From the NCBI GenBank assembly GCA_947259765.1, contig CAMYNG010000004.1, forward strand, positions 38,140-102,139: a DNA stretch of 64,000 nucleotides. Direction: 5' to 3'. This stretch comes from an uncultured Ectothiorhodospiraceae bacterium (GTDB taxonomy: Bacteria > Pseudomonadota > Gammaproteobacteria > CAMYNG01). Every line of letters starts with the position of its first letter. Position 1 is the stretch's first letter. Of the stretch, positions 35,017-46,590 are shown in pieces. The translations under genes and the position numbers were made by a program. The notes under the pieces were generated by a model that saw nothing but the letters and a program-made list of their open reading frames with translations, was not told where the DNA came from and did not search any database.

Positions 35017-35655
35017 ATGTCGAAGCAAGCCCGAACAAGGGTAAAATATTGCGGTATAACACGGCCCGAAGACGCCCGGCTGGCGGGCAAGCTCGGCGTG
35101 GATGCCATCGGCCTGGTGTTCCACACAGCAAGTCCGCGCCATGTGCAGGTGGCACAGGCTCAGGAAGTTGTGGCAAGCCTGCCCGCGTTTGTTACAGTGG
35201 TGGGGCTATTCGTCGACGCTAAAGAAAACGTCGTCGAGCAGGTGCTGGAGAAAGTACATATTGATGTGTTGCAGTTTCACGGCGATGAATCTGCGACGTT
35301 TTGTCGTCGTTTTCGACGCCCTTACATCAAGGCACTGCGGATGAAGGCGGATATTGATGTGACTCTGGCGGCTGCGGCCTACGCGGATGCGCAGGCAATC
35401 CTGGTAGACAGTTATCAGCCGGGAAGGGCGGGTGGTACCGGCCAAACCTTCGACTGGAATCGTCTCCCCGGGTCGCTAGAGTCGCCGCTTATACTGGCAG
35501 GCGGATTGAATGCGGGTAATGTCGCAGCGGCGATCGAACAACTTAACCCGTATGCGGTTGATGTGAGCGGCGGCATCGAGCGGGAACCGGGTGTGAAAGA
35601 TGCGGAAAAAATGCAGGCGTTTATGCAAGAGGTAATTCGAGTTGGAACACGCTAA
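35017..35655 (+). CDS. trpF: Phosphoribosylanthranilate isomerase
   Basis: 212 residues with the PRAI barrel ends: [19 protein letters not shown] with the general-base Cys, [29 protein letters not shown] and [16 protein letters not shown] with the catalytic Asp. It converts phosphoribosylanthranilate to CdRP. It is separate from trpC, as in Pseudomonas-type organisation. trpB starts 14 bp before its end. The early pathway genes (trpE, G, D, C) are not in this window. Confidence 0.96.
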   Translation: MSKQARTRVKYCGITRPEDARLAGKLGVDAIGLVFHTASPRHVQVAQAQEVVASLPAFVTVVGLFVDAKENVVEQVLEKVHIDVLQFHGDESATFCRRFRRPYIKALRMKADIDVTLAAAAYADAQAILVDSYQPGRAGGTGQTFDWNRLPGSLESPLILAGGLNAGNVAAAIEQLNPYAVDVSGGIEREPGVKDAEKMQAFMQEVIRVGTR

Positions 35656-36868
35656 AACCGAAACCCATAGCGAGGATTACGCGCTTCCCGATGAGCGCGG
35701 GCACTTTGGCCCTTACGGCGGAATGTTTGTCGCTGAAACCCTGATGGTTCCACTTCAGGAGTTGCGCGACGCCTACCAACGCTACATTCAAGACGCCGAC
35801 TTTCAGCGTGAACTAGATCTCGATCTGCAAAATTATGTCGGTCGACCGTCACCGCTTTATCTGGCGAGTCGTTGGTCTGACGAAATCGGCGGCGCGCGAA
35901 TTTATCTCAAGCGCGAGGATTTAAACCACACGGGTGCTCACAAAGTAAACAATACCGTCGGCCAAGCCTTGTTGGCCAAACGCATGGGCAAGACGCGCAT
36001 CATTGCGGAGACCGGAGCCGGTCAGCATGGCGTCGCATCGGCCACGGTGGCCGCGCGTTTGGGGTTAGAGTGTGTGGTCTACATGGGCGCGGAAGATATC
36101 GAACGTCAGGCGCAGAATGTTTATCGCATGAAGTTGCTCGGCGCGACCGTTGTCCCGGTTGAATCCGGATCACGGACCTTGAAAGATGCCTTGAACGAGG
36201 CCATGCGCGACTGGGTTACCAACGTGGACAACACGTTTTATATCATTGGTACCGTGGCGGGTCCGCACCCCTATCCGGCTATGGTGAGGGATTTTCAGGC
36301 GGTCATTGGCCGTGAAGCCCGCCAACAGATCCTTGCCGTGAGTGGTCGTTTGCCGGACGCATTGGTGGCCTGTGTGGGCGGGGGTTCGAACGCAATTGGC
36401 CTGTTCTATCCTTTCATTAACGATGCCGACGTTTCGATGTACGGTGTGGAAGCCGCGGGAAACGGCTTAGAGACGGGCGAGCATGCCGCGCCACTTTGCG
36501 CCGGCCGTCCCGGCGTATTGCACGGCAACCGAACCTACCTAATGGAAGACAATAACGGTCAGATCCAGCACACGCATTCTGTTTCCGCTGGGCTGGATTA
36601 CCCCGGGGTGGGGCCGGAACATGCGTGGCTGAAAGATTCCGGCCGCGCGAACTACGTGGCGGTCACCGATGCCGAGGCCTTACAGGGCTTTCATGATCTA
36701 ACGCGTATTGAAGGTATCATTCCAGCGCTTGAATCCAGTCATGCGTTGGCTTATGCGGCCAAGCTGGCGGCGACAATGTCCCCTGAACAAAGTTTGATCG
36801 TCAATCTATCCGGTCGTGGTGATAAAGACATGCATACGGTCGCAGTGCGTGAAGGAATTGAAGTATGA
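35642..36868 (+). CDS. trpB: Tryptophan synthase beta subunit
   Basis: 408 residues starting at TTG 35642, supported by AGGT eight bases upstream and by the absence of another in-frame start before the conserved [14 protein letters not shown]. The PLP lysine is in [15 protein letters not shown], and [14 protein letters not shown] and [13 protein letters not shown] bind cofactor and phosphate. It condenses indole and serine. The TTG start overlapping trpF suggests translational coupling. ATGA overlap with trpA. Confidence 0.97.
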   Translation: MEHAKTETHSEDYALPDERGHFGPYGGMFVAETLMVPLQELRDAYQRYIQDADFQRELDLDLQNYVGRPSPLYLASRWSDEIGGARIYLKREDLNHTGAHKVNNTVGQALLAKRMGKTRIIAETGAGQHGVASATVAARLGLECVVYMGAEDIERQAQNVYRMKLLGATVVPVESGSRTLKDALNEAMRDWVTNVDNTFYIIGTVAGPHPYPAMVRDFQAVIGREARQQILAVSGRLPDALVACVGGGSNAIGLFYPFINDADVSMYGVEAAGNGLETGEHAAPLCAGRPGVLHGNRTYLMEDNNGQIQHTHSVSAGLDYPGVGPEHAWLKDSGRANYVAVTDAEALQGFHDLTRIEGIIPALESSHALAYAAKLAATMSPEQSLIVNLSGRGDKDMHTVAVREGIEV

Positions 36869-37698
36869 GCCGAATCTCGGACTGCTTTGCGCAACTTCGG
36901 CAACAAGGCCGAACTGCACTGGTGCCGTATGTCACCGCGGGTGATCCCGAACCAAGTGAAACCGTGCCCTTAATGCATGCCATGGTTACTGCGGGTGCTG
37001 ATATCATCGAACTTGGCGTACCGTTTTCCGATCCTATGGCCGACGGTCCGGTGATCCAAAAAGCCACCGAGCGAGCATTGGCACATGACGTCTCTCTAAC
37101 TGATGTGCTGCGCATGGTGACGGAGTTTCGCCAGCAGGACGATGCAACACCCGTGGTGCTGATGGGGTATCTCAACCCTGTTGAGGTAATGGGTTATGCC
37201 AAGTTTGCAAAGGCGGCTGCACAGGCCGGGGTTGACGGCGTTCTAACGGTTGATTTGCCGCCAGAGGAAGCCGGTGATGTGATCAGCGCATTTCGGCAGA
37301 CACATCTCGATCCGATTTTTCTGCTTGCGCCGACAACGGATGACGAACGAACTCGAACGGTTGCGAATGCTGCTGGCGGATTCGTTTACTATGTTTCGCT
37401 TAAGGGTGTTACCGGCGCCGCCAATCTGGATGTGCAGGCCGTGGGTGAGAAGGTGGCACATATCCGCAACTTGGTTGATATCCCGGTGGGTGTCGGCTTC
37501 GGTATTAAAGATGCCAAAACGGCTGCGGCCGTGAGTCGTTTCGCCGACGCCGTTGTTGTCGGTAGCGCGTTGGTCAGGCAAATCGAACAGCACGTGAACT
37601 CGATGAAACAAGGCCGTATTGAAATTGGCAAGTTATTAGGCGAAATGCGTCAGGCACTTGATGATGTCCAGTCTGTTGAGCAGGTACAACATTCATGA
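36865..37698 (+). CDS. trpA: Tryptophan synthase alpha subunit
   Basis: 277 residues. The start overlaps the trpB stop (ATGA). The catalytic Glu lies in [19 protein letters not shown] and the Asp in the same loop. [14 protein letters not shown] and the phosphate site [14 protein letters not shown] complete the barrel. It splits indole-glycerol phosphate and channels indole to TrpB. Its last codons overlap accD by four bases. Confidence 0.97.
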   Translation: MSRISDCFAQLRQQGRTALVPYVTAGDPEPSETVPLMHAMVTAGADIIELGVPFSDPMADGPVIQKATERALAHDVSLTDVLRMVTEFRQQDDATPVVLMGYLNPVEVMGYAKFAKAAAQAGVDGVLTVDLPPEEAGDVISAFRQTHLDPIFLLAPTTDDERTRTVANAAGGFVYYVSLKGVTGAANLDVQAVGEKVAHIRNLVDIPVGVGFGIKDAKTAAAVSRFADAVVVGSALVRQIEQHVNSMKQGRIEIGKLLGEMRQALDDVQSVEQVQHS

Positions 37699-38555
37699 AT
37701 TGGTTCTCCAAACTACTGCCTTCCCGGATCCGAACTGAGGTCAGCAACAAGAAAAGCATTCCGGAAGGTTTGTGGACCAAGTGTCCCTCGTGCAACGCGG
37801 TCCTGTATCGTGCCGAGTTGGATAGAAATGTGGGTGTTTGTCCGAAGTGCGATAATCATATGCGTATCGGCGCGCGCCGGCGTTTGGAACTTTTTCTCGA
37901 CGAAGAGCCACGCGAAGAAATCGGCACATCGATTACGCCCAAAGATGCCTTGAAGTTCAGGGACCAGAAAAAATATCGTGATCGCCTTATCCAGGCGCAA
38001 AAATCGACTGAAGAAGATGATGCCTTGATAGTCATGACTGGGCGCGTCAAACAGGTTCCACTGGTAGCTTGTGCATTCGAGTTTAAGTTCATGGGCGGGT
38101 CAATGGGTGCCGTTGTTGGCGAGCGCTTTGTACGTGCGGTGGACACCTGTCTGGAACACGGCTTGCCGTTGGTGTGTTTTTCCGCCAGCGGCGGTGCGCG
38201 TATGCAGGAGGCGCTTTTTTCATTAATGCAGATGGCCAAGACCAGTGCAGCTTTGGCGCGTCTGAGTAAACGCGGCTTGCCGTTTGTTTCTGTCCTGACC
38301 GATCCGACCATGGGCGGCGTATCGGCCAGTTTAGCCATGTTGGGCGATATTAACCTTGCTGAACCCAACGCGCTTATCGGTTTTGCCGGACCGCGCGTAA
38401 TCGAACAAACGGTGCGCGAGACGCTCCCGGAAGGATTTCAGCGCAGTGAATTTTTACTTGAACATGGCGCGATTGATTTAATTGTAGACCGGCGTGATTT
38501 ACGCGACAAAGTGGCTGACATGCTCAGCATATTGACCCGACAACCCACTCCCTGA
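37695..38555 (+). CDS. accD: Acetyl-CoA carboxylase carboxyltransferase beta subunit
   Basis: 286 residues. The N-terminal C4 zinc ribbon is [21 protein letters not shown], followed by the carboxyltransferase fold ([57 protein letters not shown]). With AccA it transfers carboxyl from biotin to acetyl-CoA. It overlaps trpA by 4 bp; the trpA-accD-folC order is common in gammaproteobacteria. Confidence 0.96.
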   Translation: MNWFSKLLPSRIRTEVSNKKSIPEGLWTKCPSCNAVLYRAELDRNVGVCPKCDNHMRIGARRRLELFLDEEPREEIGTSITPKDALKFRDQKKYRDRLIQAQKSTEEDDALIVMTGRVKQVPLVACAFEFKFMGGSMGAVVGERFVRAVDTCLEHGLPLVCFSASGGARMQEALFSLMQMAKTSAALARLSKRGLPFVSVLTDPTMGGVSASLAMLGDINLAEPNALIGFAGPRVIEQTVRETLPEGFQRSEFLLEHGAIDLIVDRRDLRDKVADMLSILTRQPTP

Positions 38556-38572
38556 ATCACGCCACCGGTACA

Positions 38573-39859
38573 ATGCGTTTCCAGACGCTTGACGAATGGT
38601 TACGTTGGCAGGAAACGCTTCACCCGAGAAAAATTGACCTCGGTCTGCAACGCGTCGCCACGGTTTTCCAAGAAATTCATCGTTCATCCCCACCGCTCAC
38701 GGTGATTACGGTTGCCGGCACCAACGGTAAGGGGTCTAGCGTGGCGATGTTGGAAGCCATATTGGCCGCAGCCGGATATCGTGTCGGCAGCTATACCTCT
38801 CCACACATACACCGTTACAACGAGCGCATACGAATTGCTGGAGCTTACGTAGACGATCGCAGCCTTTGTGAAGCATTTCAACGTATCGACGATGCACGCG
38901 GATCCACTTCGCTGACGTATTTCGAATTCGGTACACTGGCGGCGTTGGATTTGTTTTATCGTGCCGAACTTGACGTGCTCCTGCTGGAAGCGGGACTTGG
39001 CGGTCGACTGGATGCGGTGAATGTCGTTGACGCGGATCTGGCGCTGATCACCAGCATTGATATCGACCACACGGAATGGCTCGGCGAGGATCGCAATACC
39101 ATTGCACGTGAGAAGGCGGGTATCTTCCGGCGGGGTAAGCCAGCCGTGTGCAGTGATCCGCAGCCGCCGCCAGCGCTGCAGGCGAGCGCAGAAGCGCTGC
39201 AAGCACATTTCTATCAACGGGGGAACGAGTTCGCCATCGTCCACCATTTAGAACATTGGGACTGGCGGTCGTCAGTCGCGGGGATCACGCCCCGAAATGC
39301 GTTACCTTTACCTGCTTTACGTGGAGAGCATCAGTTAGATAATGCAGCCGGAGTACTGATGGCGCTGGGCCTGCTTGCTGAACGATTGCCGGTCTCTCAG
39401 AGTGAAATACGTCAGGGGCTGTTGGCGGTGAGCCTGGCCGGTCGGTTCCAGGTAGTACCCGGCGAGGTGTCCTGGGTTTGCGATGTCGCGCATAACCCGC
39501 AGTCCGCACGTGTGTTAGCGGACACCCTGCGCGGCCTGCCCACACTTCCCACACTTCCCGGATCCGGTGAAATGCATGCCGTCGTGGGTCTGCAGGCCGA
39601 CAAAGATCTGGCTGGCGTACTGACTCCGCTGTTGCCCCTGATCAGCCACTGGCATCTGGCAAACCTGCCGTCACCTCGTGGCGCCACGGCGGTACAAATC
39701 CAGGCGGTTCTCGAAGAGCTCGGTACGCGGGCTTCAATGCACACGTATGGGTCTGTTGCCAAAGCCTGTGAAGCGGCCGACGCGATGGCCCGGCCCGGTG
39801 AGCGGGTGCTGGTTTTCGGTTCGTTTCAAACCCTGGAACATTGTCCGGCATGTGCCTGA
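38573..39859 (+). CDS. folC: Bifunctional dihydrofolate/folylpolyglutamate synthase
   Basis: 428 residues of the Mur-ligase type. LDEWLRWQETLHPRKIDLGL opens the protein, ITVAGTNGKGSSVAMLEAIL is the ATP loop, and GLGGRLDAVNVVDADLALIT and the DH(T)EWLG segment follow. REKAGIFRRGKP carries the carbamylated-Lys region. It adds glutamate to dihydropteroate and then to folates. The start lies 17 bp after accD. Confidence 0.95.
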   Translation: MRFQTLDEWLRWQETLHPRKIDLGLQRVATVFQEIHRSSPPLTVITVAGTNGKGSSVAMLEAILAAAGYRVGSYTSPHIHRYNERIRIAGAYVDDRSLCEAFQRIDDARGSTSLTYFEFGTLAALDLFYRAELDVLLLEAGLGGRLDAVNVVDADLALITSIDIDHTEWLGEDRNTIAREKAGIFRRGKPAVCSDPQPPPALQASAEALQAHFYQRGNEFAIVHHLEHWDWRSSVAGITPRNALPLPALRGEHQLDNAAGVLMALGLLAERLPVSQSEIRQGLLAVSLAGRFQVVPGEVSWVCDVAHNPQSARVLADTLRGLPTLPTLPGSGEMHAVVGLQADKDLAGVLTPLLPLISHWHLANLPSPRGATAVQIQAVLEELGTRASMHTYGSVAKACEAADAMARPGERVLVFGSFQTLEHCPACA

Positions 39860-40037
39860 TTCGCGGTTTCGGCAAGGCATACACTTCTTAAATTGAAAAC
39901 ATCCCCAAGTTTGAGGGTCCGGTCTCCGCTTCCCCAGGGCAAGGCACGCCGTCACCCGACTTATTTAGTTCTATACCTTTGCGAAGCAGCGCTTCAGTCG
40001 AGGTAACACGGGTATAACATGCGAGTGGCGAGGCTGT

Positions 40038-40043
40038 TATAAT
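40038..40043 (+). promoter_or_regulatory. -10 box before the SPOR gene
   Basis: A perfect TATAAT stands 33 bp before the SPOR-domain start codon. The matching -35 is poor (about ATAACA at 17-bp spacing), so an activator or extended contacts may be needed. It would drive the SPOR-cvpA-purF unit after the 217-bp gap behind folC. Confidence 0.45.
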
Positions 40044-40076
40044 CCGCATTTAGCGAAATCGGGCCCGTTTGTTGTC

Positions 40077-40661
40077 GTGAATCAAAACCCGTTGAAACAG
40101 CGCCTGGTCGGGGCCATTGTCCTGGTCGCGCTGGGCATCATTTTTATTCCCCTTTTCCTGAGTGGTGAACGCGACGACGGCGCGCCGCTGTTTGGCTCTG
40201 GCGAACCCGCCAGACCGGACATTTCCGCAATAGAAAAACAGGTGCTGGATCATGCCGTACCGGAACCGGCGCCGCCGGCCGAGGTGCGAACCCTGGTGGA
40301 TGAACATACCAGCAAACAGGCTCTGACCCCGAAGCCGAACCCACCTGTAAAACCCAAACCGTCGACCGATGCGGAAAGTGAAAAACAATCCGCGCCGGCC
40401 AAGGCTCCCGCCGCCTCTACACCGGCGAAGGCCTGGGCGGTGCAAATCGGTAGCTTTGCTGAGAAAAACAACGCACTTAAATTACGCGACAAGGTCCGCG
40501 GCAAGGGATTCCGTGTATTCGTTGAATCAGTCACGACGTCCAAAGGCCGAGTGTTCCGCGTGCGTGTAGGGCCGGAAGTGGAGCGGGCGAAGGCGGAAAA
40601 ATTACAGACCCAGTTAGTTAAAAAAGCCAAGCTCAAGGGCATGGTGGTGGCGCATCCGTGA
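40077..40661 (+). CDS. SPOR-domain (DedD-like) membrane protein
   Basis: 194 residues from GTG 40077. A membrane anchor near residues 8-28 (RLVGAIVLVALGIIFIPLFL) is followed by a Pro/Ala/Lys-rich linker and a C-terminal SPOR domain (AWAVQIGSFAEKNNALKLRD..., VFRVRVGPEVERAKAE) that binds denuded septal peptidoglycan. Position between folC and cvpA matches enterobacterial dedD, a cell-division protein. The N-terminal PLKQRLVGA start is typical. Confidence 0.88.
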   Translation: MNQNPLKQRLVGAIVLVALGIIFIPLFLSGERDDGAPLFGSGEPARPDISAIEKQVLDHAVPEPAPPAEVRTLVDEHTSKQALTPKPNPPVKPKPSTDAESEKQSAPAKAPAASTPAKAWAVQIGSFAEKNNALKLRDKVRGKGFRVFVESVTTSKGRVFRVRVGPEVERAKAEKLQTQLVKKAKLKGMVVAHP

Positions 40662-40739
40662 TAGAGGTGGGTTTAGACAGACATCGGCTGGTGGTCGATT
40701 ACGGCACCCCGGTGCGGTGTTACAACGGGTAATGGCGAG

Positions 40740-41216
40740 GTGATCTGGGTCGATTTCCTCGTTCTCGGCATCGTGCTGGTGTCCACGTTCATTAGTGTGT
40801 TGCGCGGGTTCGTGAAAGAAGCGTTGTCATTTGGTGGCTGGGTGGCCTCGCTTGTGATCGCGGCGCTCTTCACGGCGAGGTTTGCGGAGTTATTCAAAGG
40901 ATCGATTGAAGAGCCGCTAATACGATACGTTGTCGCGTTCGTAGCCTTGCTGGTGTTGACACTGATCGCGTCGATGATTGTAAATATTTTTGCATCACAG
41001 ATTATCAAGCGGACCGGGCTTTCAAGTATAGATCGGTTTTTAGGTGTATTTTTTGGTTTCTTTCGTGGTGTCGTTTTAGTGCTGGCGTTGGTGGTGGTCG
41101 GCGTCATTAGTGGCCAGCAGTCGAAACCGTGGTGGAAGGACTCGTTATTCATTACAAATTTTGAACCGACAGCAAACTGGGTCCGTGATGTCATAATCAG
41201 GAACTTTGCGAAGTAA
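40740..41216 (+). CDS. cvpA: CvpA-family membrane protein
   Basis: 158 residues from GTG 40740 (AGG immediately upstream). Four hydrophobic segments: VDFLVLGIVLVSTFISVLRG, FGGWVASLVIAALFTARF, YVVAFVALLVLTLIASMIV and GVVLVLALVVVGVIS. GFVKEALSFGGWVAS is the family signature. CvpA supports colicin V export and bile/peptide resistance in enterics and almost always precedes purF, as here. Confidence 0.9.
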   Translation: MIWVDFLVLGIVLVSTFISVLRGFVKEALSFGGWVASLVIAALFTARFAELFKGSIEEPLIRYVVAFVALLVLTLIASMIVNIFASQIIKRTGLSSIDRFLGVFFGFFRGVVLVLALVVVGVISGQQSKPWWKDSLFITNFEPTANWVRDVIIRNFAK

Positions 41217-41255
41217 CGTGAATCAACAGCGTTTTCAATTACAGGAACATTTCGA

Positions 41256-42764
41256 ATGTGTGGAATTGTAGGGCTTGTCAGCAAGTCAGCGGTTAACCAG
41301 GCAATTTACGACGGTCTTATTGTCTTGCAGCATCGTGGCCAGGATGCTGCGGGAATTGTGACCTGTCACGACGGACGCATGTTGATGCGCAAGGCTAACG
41401 GCCTGGTGCGCGATGTATTTCATACCCGTCACATGTTGCGTTTACGCGGCAATATGGGTATCGGCCATGTGCGTTATCCCACCGCCGGGTGTACGTCATC
41501 GGCGGAAGCTCAACCGTTTTATGTGAATTCTCCCTTTGGCATCGCGTTGGCACATAACGGCAATCTGATTAACGCCGAAGAACTGAAACGTGAGTTGTTT
41601 GTCGAGGACCGTCGTCACCTGAATACCGACTCCGATTCCGAGGTTTTGCTTAACGTATTTGCGCATGAACTTGATGCAGTAAGCAAATTGCGCATTGGCG
41701 AAGACGATATCTTCAGTGCCGTTGCCGGTGTACACCGGCGTTGTAGTGGTGCCTACGCGGTCGTTGCGGTGATAACCGACTTGGGCGTCGTGGCGTTTCG
41801 TGATCCTTATGGTATTCGACCATTGGTTTACGGCAAACGTCAGACCGATGAGGGCGTTGAATATATGGTGGCCTCAGAAAGTGTGGCGCTTGATGCCTTG
41901 GGCTTCGAGCTTGTGCGTGATGTTGAGCCGGGTGAGGGCATTTTTATTGATAAGGACGGAAATTTGTTTACCCGACAATGCAGTAAGTCGCACCGCCTTT
42001 CGCCGTGCATATTCGAACAGGTCTATTTTGCACGGCCCGATTCAATTATTGAGGGCATTTCCGTCTATAACTCGCGTGTTAATATGGGAGAGTTTCTCGC
42101 CCGCAAGATTGAGCGTGTGTTTCCCGAGCATGATATAGATGTTGTTATTCCCATTCCCGAGTCCAGTTTAACGTCCGCCTTACAGCTCGCTGATACGTTG
42201 AATATCAACTACCGGGCAGGATTCGTTAAGAATCGCTACATAGGCCGAACATTTATTATGCCGGGGCAAAAACAACGCAAAAAGTCGGTGCGGCAAAAAC
42301 TAAATGCCATCGATATGGAGTTTCGCAACAAAAATGTGCTGTTGGTAGACGACTCTATCGTGCGCGGCACGACCTCCGAGCAAATTATTCAAATGGCACG
42401 TGAGGCAGGTGCCAACAAAGTCTACTTTGCATCTGCCGCACCGCCGGTGCGGTATCCAAATGTTTACGGTATTGACATGCCATCGGCGACTGAGCTTATC
42501 GGCCATGGTCGAGACAATCAGGCCATTGCCGATGCGATCGGGGCAGACTGGCTGGTGTATCAGGATCTTGAAGATCTGGTTGAGGCAACAAGGCTTGGGA
42601 ATCCCGGAATCACGGAATTCGAAACCTCTGTGTTTGATGGCAAGTACGTTACCGGTGATGTCACTCCGAGTTACCTTCAGCATCTCGAGTGGCTGCGCAG
42701 TGATGATGCCAAGGAGCAACGTCGTTCTGACGATGAGGTCATTGAGATCCACAATAGCGCATGA
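41256..42764 (+). CDS. purF: Amidophosphoribosyltransferase
   Basis: 502 residues. After Met removal, the N-terminal Cys (MCGIVGLVS) is the glutamine-hydrolysing nucleophile. [19 protein letters not shown] and [13 protein letters not shown] belong to the glutaminase domain, while the PRPP motif [17 protein letters not shown] marks the transferase half. First committed step of purine synthesis. The PurR-type operator usual in enterics was not recognised here. Confidence 0.96.
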   Translation: MCGIVGLVSKSAVNQAIYDGLIVLQHRGQDAAGIVTCHDGRMLMRKANGLVRDVFHTRHMLRLRGNMGIGHVRYPTAGCTSSAEAQPFYVNSPFGIALAHNGNLINAEELKRELFVEDRRHLNTDSDSEVLLNVFAHELDAVSKLRIGEDDIFSAVAGVHRRCSGAYAVVAVITDLGVVAFRDPYGIRPLVYGKRQTDEGVEYMVASESVALDALGFELVRDVEPGEGIFIDKDGNLFTRQCSKSHRLSPCIFEQVYFARPDSIIEGISVYNSRVNMGEFLARKIERVFPEHDIDVVIPIPESSLTSALQLADTLNINYRAGFVKNRYIGRTFIMPGQKQRKKSVRQKLNAIDMEFRNKNVLLVDDSIVRGTTSEQIIQMAREAGANKVYFASAAPPVRYPNVYGIDMPSATELIGHGRDNQAIADAIGADWLVYQDLEDLVEATRLGNPGITEFETSVFDGKYVTGDVTPSYLQHLEWLRSDDAKEQRRSDDEVIEIHNSA

Positions 42765-42826
42765 GCTTTCTCGCGTGGCTTGACATGCTTTCGAACATCA
42801 CCTAATCTGGTTTCCACGGCGCCGAT

Positions 42827-42856
42827 TTGACTATCAGCTTGCGGGCGCGTTATAAA
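42827..42856 (+). promoter_or_regulatory. Sigma70-type promoter of metZ with downstream hairpin
   Basis: TTGACT (42827-42832), 18-bp spacer, TATAAA (42851-42856). Just behind the start point lies GCTAAAGC, nine bases, GCTTTAGC, an 8-bp hairpin, then a T8 run further down at about 42900. The hairpin is 20 bases before the T run, so it is not a standard terminator, but leader control of metZ is possible. Confidence 0.5.
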
Positions 42857-42958
42857 TTCAGCTAAAGCGTGCGACCTGCTTTAGCGTTTGCTGATGCGGG
42901 TTTTTTTTGTGCCCGTTGTTCAGGAATCAGATTAGTTCGAAATGTAACGGGAGGAGCT

Positions 42959-44137
42959 ATGACAAGCTGGGATGAGTATGGTTTAAACACTCGGGGCGTG
43001 CGCGCGGGTCAACACCGAACCGCGGAAGGCGAGCACGCAGAACCCATTTTCCCGACGTCGAGTTACGTGTTTGAAAGCGCGGCACAAGCCGCGGCACGAT
43101 TTGCAGGTGACGAGCCGGGAAATATTTATTCACGTTTCACCAACCCCACAGTTCGAAATTTTGAGGAACGACTGGCCGCACTGGAAGGTGGTGAATGTTG
43201 TGTGGCTACGGCCTCCGGCATGTCCGCTATTTTGAGCACCTGTTCGTCATTGTTGAAAGCTGGCGATCATATTGTGTCGTCGCGGGCGATTTTCGGTAGT
43301 ACGGTGGTATTGTTTAATAAATACCTGAGTCGCTATGGTATCGCGACCGACTATGTGGCGCTCACCGATCTCAACGCCTGGGAACGGGCGATTCGACCGA
43401 ATACGCGTTTGTTTTTTCTGGAAACCCCGTCGAATCCGTTAACCGAAGTGGCGGATATCACTGCGCTTGCAAACCTTGCGCATGCGCACGATATCATTCT
43501 CGTGGTAGACAATTGTTTTTGTACGCCGGCGTTGCAGCAACCCCTGGAGCTTGGTGCTGATGTGGTGGTTCATTCTGCGACTAAATACATTGATGGGCAG
43601 GGGCGTTGTGTTGGGGGCGCCGTTGTAGGCAATGCGCAACACGTTGGTGAGGATGTGTTCGGCTTTTTACGCACTGCTGGGCCGACAATGAGCGCATTCA
43701 ATGCCTGGGTATTTCTAAAGGGACTGGAGACGCTTGCATTGCGCATGGAGCGGCACAGTCATAATGCGCGCCTATTGGCCGACTGGCTGCAGGAACAGTC
43801 TGGCGTAACCCGGGTGCATTACACTGGATTGGCATCGCATCCGCAACATGAGCTCGCACGTCGACAGCAAAGTGATTTTGGCGGTGTGTTGTCCTTCGAG
43901 GTGCAAGGCGGGCAAGCGGCTGCCTGGAAGGTGATCGATCAAACACGCTTTTTGTCGATAACCGCTAACCTGGGTGACAGCAAGACCACGATAACGCACC
44001 CCGCGACGACCACGCATGCACGACTTACTCAGCAAGAACGCGATCATGCAGGTATTAGTGATGGTTTAGTTCGCGTTGCCGTCGGCCTGGAAGACGTCGA
44101 GGATATTCAAAACGATCTGGAGCGCGGTTTGACTTAA
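42959..44137 (+). CDS. metZ: O-succinylhomoserine sulfhydrylase
   Basis: 392 residues starting at ATG 42959 behind GGGAGGAG; the track start at 42869 lies upstream of this strong ribosome site. It is a Cys/Met-metabolism PLP enzyme: SRFTNPTVRNFEERLAALEG, CVATASGMSAIL, VDNCFCTPALQQPLELGADV and the PLP lysine in HSATKYIDGQGR. It converts O-succinylhomoserine and sulfide to homocysteine, bypassing cystathionine. Position after purF is the same as in Pseudomonas. Confidence 0.93.
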   Translation: MTSWDEYGLNTRGVRAGQHRTAEGEHAEPIFPTSSYVFESAAQAAARFAGDEPGNIYSRFTNPTVRNFEERLAALEGGECCVATASGMSAILSTCSSLLKAGDHIVSSRAIFGSTVVLFNKYLSRYGIATDYVALTDLNAWERAIRPNTRLFFLETPSNPLTEVADITALANLAHAHDIILVVDNCFCTPALQQPLELGADVVVHSATKYIDGQGRCVGGAVVGNAQHVGEDVFGFLRTAGPTMSAFNAWVFLKGLETLALRMERHSHNARLLADWLQEQSGVTRVHYTGLASHPQHELARRQQSDFGGVLSFEVQGGQAAAWKVIDQTRFLSITANLGDSKTTITHPATTTHARLTQQERDHAGISDGLVRVAVGLEDVEDIQNDLERGLT

Positions 44138-44171
44138 TGGACTGCAGCGATGTTTCCCGGGTAAGTATTGT

Positions 44172-44233
44172 GGCCACAGAGTTCACAGAGATTTTTTGAC
44201 ATAATAACGTTTTTCTCTGTGCACACTGTGGCC
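44172..44233. repeat. Palindromic repeat between metZ and merA
   Basis: GGCCACAGAGTTCACAGAGA (44172-44191) and TCTCTGTGCACACTGTGGCC (44214-44233) are 20-bp arms matching in 18 positions around a 22-bp AT-rich loop. It lies between convergent genes and could terminate both. The ACAGAG-rich type of palindrome is a repeat form seen in many proteobacterial genomes. Confidence 0.7.
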
Positions 44234-44250
44234 TCCGTGGTTAATCGAAT

Positions 44251-45666
<1,416 letters not shown>

Positions 45667-45767
45667 TTATTATTCTCTTAACATATTGAATTTATTGATA
45701 ATGACGTTTCGTTATATCCTGAAAGAGCAATCCAGCGTCGGTTGCAGGCCGGATTGAGCTGGCGAGA

Positions 45768-45799
45768 AGTTTAGGCTCTGTACCCAAGTACAGAGTCAA
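45768..45799 (-). promoter_or_regulatory. MerR operator and merA promoter
   Basis: On the minus strand: -35 TTGACT, dyad CTCTGTAC-TTGG-GTACAGAG and -10 TAAACT. This is nearly the canonical mer operator (TTGACTCCGTACATGAGTACGG). The long spacer, 20 bp by this count, needs MerR twisting for activation; Tn501-type promoters have 19. The 105 bp between it and merA's start codon hold no evident gene. Confidence 0.85.
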
Positions 45800-45973
45800 G
45801 AAGGCGGGGCAGACTCCCGTCCTCAGAGGCGAAGAGATCCGACAATGCTCCGGGGTTCAGCAGGGTCGATTAATCGGTGTTTTCTAAACGAAAGGGCGCA
45901 CTCAATAGAGATACACCAGCGGGGAGGTACACCACCGAATTTATTCACCGGGACATGTTTTGGGAATGGTTAG

Positions 45974-46372
45974 TTAGTCGTGTTTGGTCAGTGTTTCGAC
46001 AATCGGGCAGTGGGCGTTGTTTCCGGAGCCGCAGGCGGAGATAAGTTCGTTGAGGGTTTCACGCAGTGCGTTTAAATCCGCGATTTGTTGCTCTATGTTT
46101 TCAAGTTTGTGCGCCGCGCGCTCGCGTACATCCTGGCAATGGCCGTCGCCGAGTTCGAGTAGTTCTCGGATTTCCTGCAGGCTGAAGCCGAGCTTTTGTG
46201 CGCGCTTGATGAATTTAATACGCTCGATTGTTTCCGGCGGATAGTATCGAAAGCCGGATAGCGGTTTGTCAGGCTCCTCCACCAGTCCTATGCGTTGGTA
46301 GTAGCGGACTGTTTCCAGATTGACACCCGCTGCGCGGGCGAGAAACCCGATTGTAAGTTTTGGGCTTGACAT
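45974..46372 (-). CDS. merR: Hg(II)-responsive MerR-family regulator
   Basis: 132 residues. Helix-turn-helix and wing: TIGFLARAAGVNLETVRYYQ, RIGLVEEP, GFRYYPPETIERIKFIKRAQ. The mercury-binding Cys triad is kept: GDGHCQDVRERAAHKLENIE (Cys82-type) and the SACGSGNNAHCPI loop (Cys117/126-type). It sits upstream of merA on the same strand, with the mer operator between them, unlike the divergent merR of Tn21 or Tn501. No merT, merP or merC transport gene is present in the window. Confidence 0.9.
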   Translation of the reverse strand: MSSPKLTIGFLARAAGVNLETVRYYQRIGLVEEPDKPLSGFRYYPPETIERIKFIKRAQKLGFSLQEIRELLELGDGHCQDVRERAAHKLENIEQQIADLNALRETLNELISACGSGNNAHCPIVETLTKHD

Positions 46373-46477
46373 GTTTTGACCTTCAGTTCTGCACCTGTCT
46401 GCAGATTAAAACTATAGCAAAATTTTGTGTTCCGGCCGGGAAGGATAGAAAAGCTAGAAGTTGTGGGCGTTTTAATA

Positions 46478-46585
46478 ATGCTCACGGAAGATTTTCAACG
46501 GCCTGGATTGGTTCTTTTGTGTATTGCTTTCCTGGTGATTGGGATTGGATGTGGCCTCGTGTTGAGAGACAGCAACCCATTGTGA
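46478..46585 (+). CDS. 35-residue single-span membrane peptide (candidate)
   Basis: ATG 46478 opens a frame encoding MLTEDFQRPGLVLLCIAFLV... and ending LRDSNPL at TGA 46583-46585. Residues 10-28 form one hydrophobic span, flanked by acidic/basic ends as in small inner-membrane peptides. It lies alone between merR and a NUDIX gene, both on the other strand. No good ribosome site is visible, so it may be spurious. Confidence 0.3.
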   Translation: MLTEDFQRPGLVLLCIAFLVIGIGCGLVLRDSNPL

Positions 46586-46590
46586 ATGCT

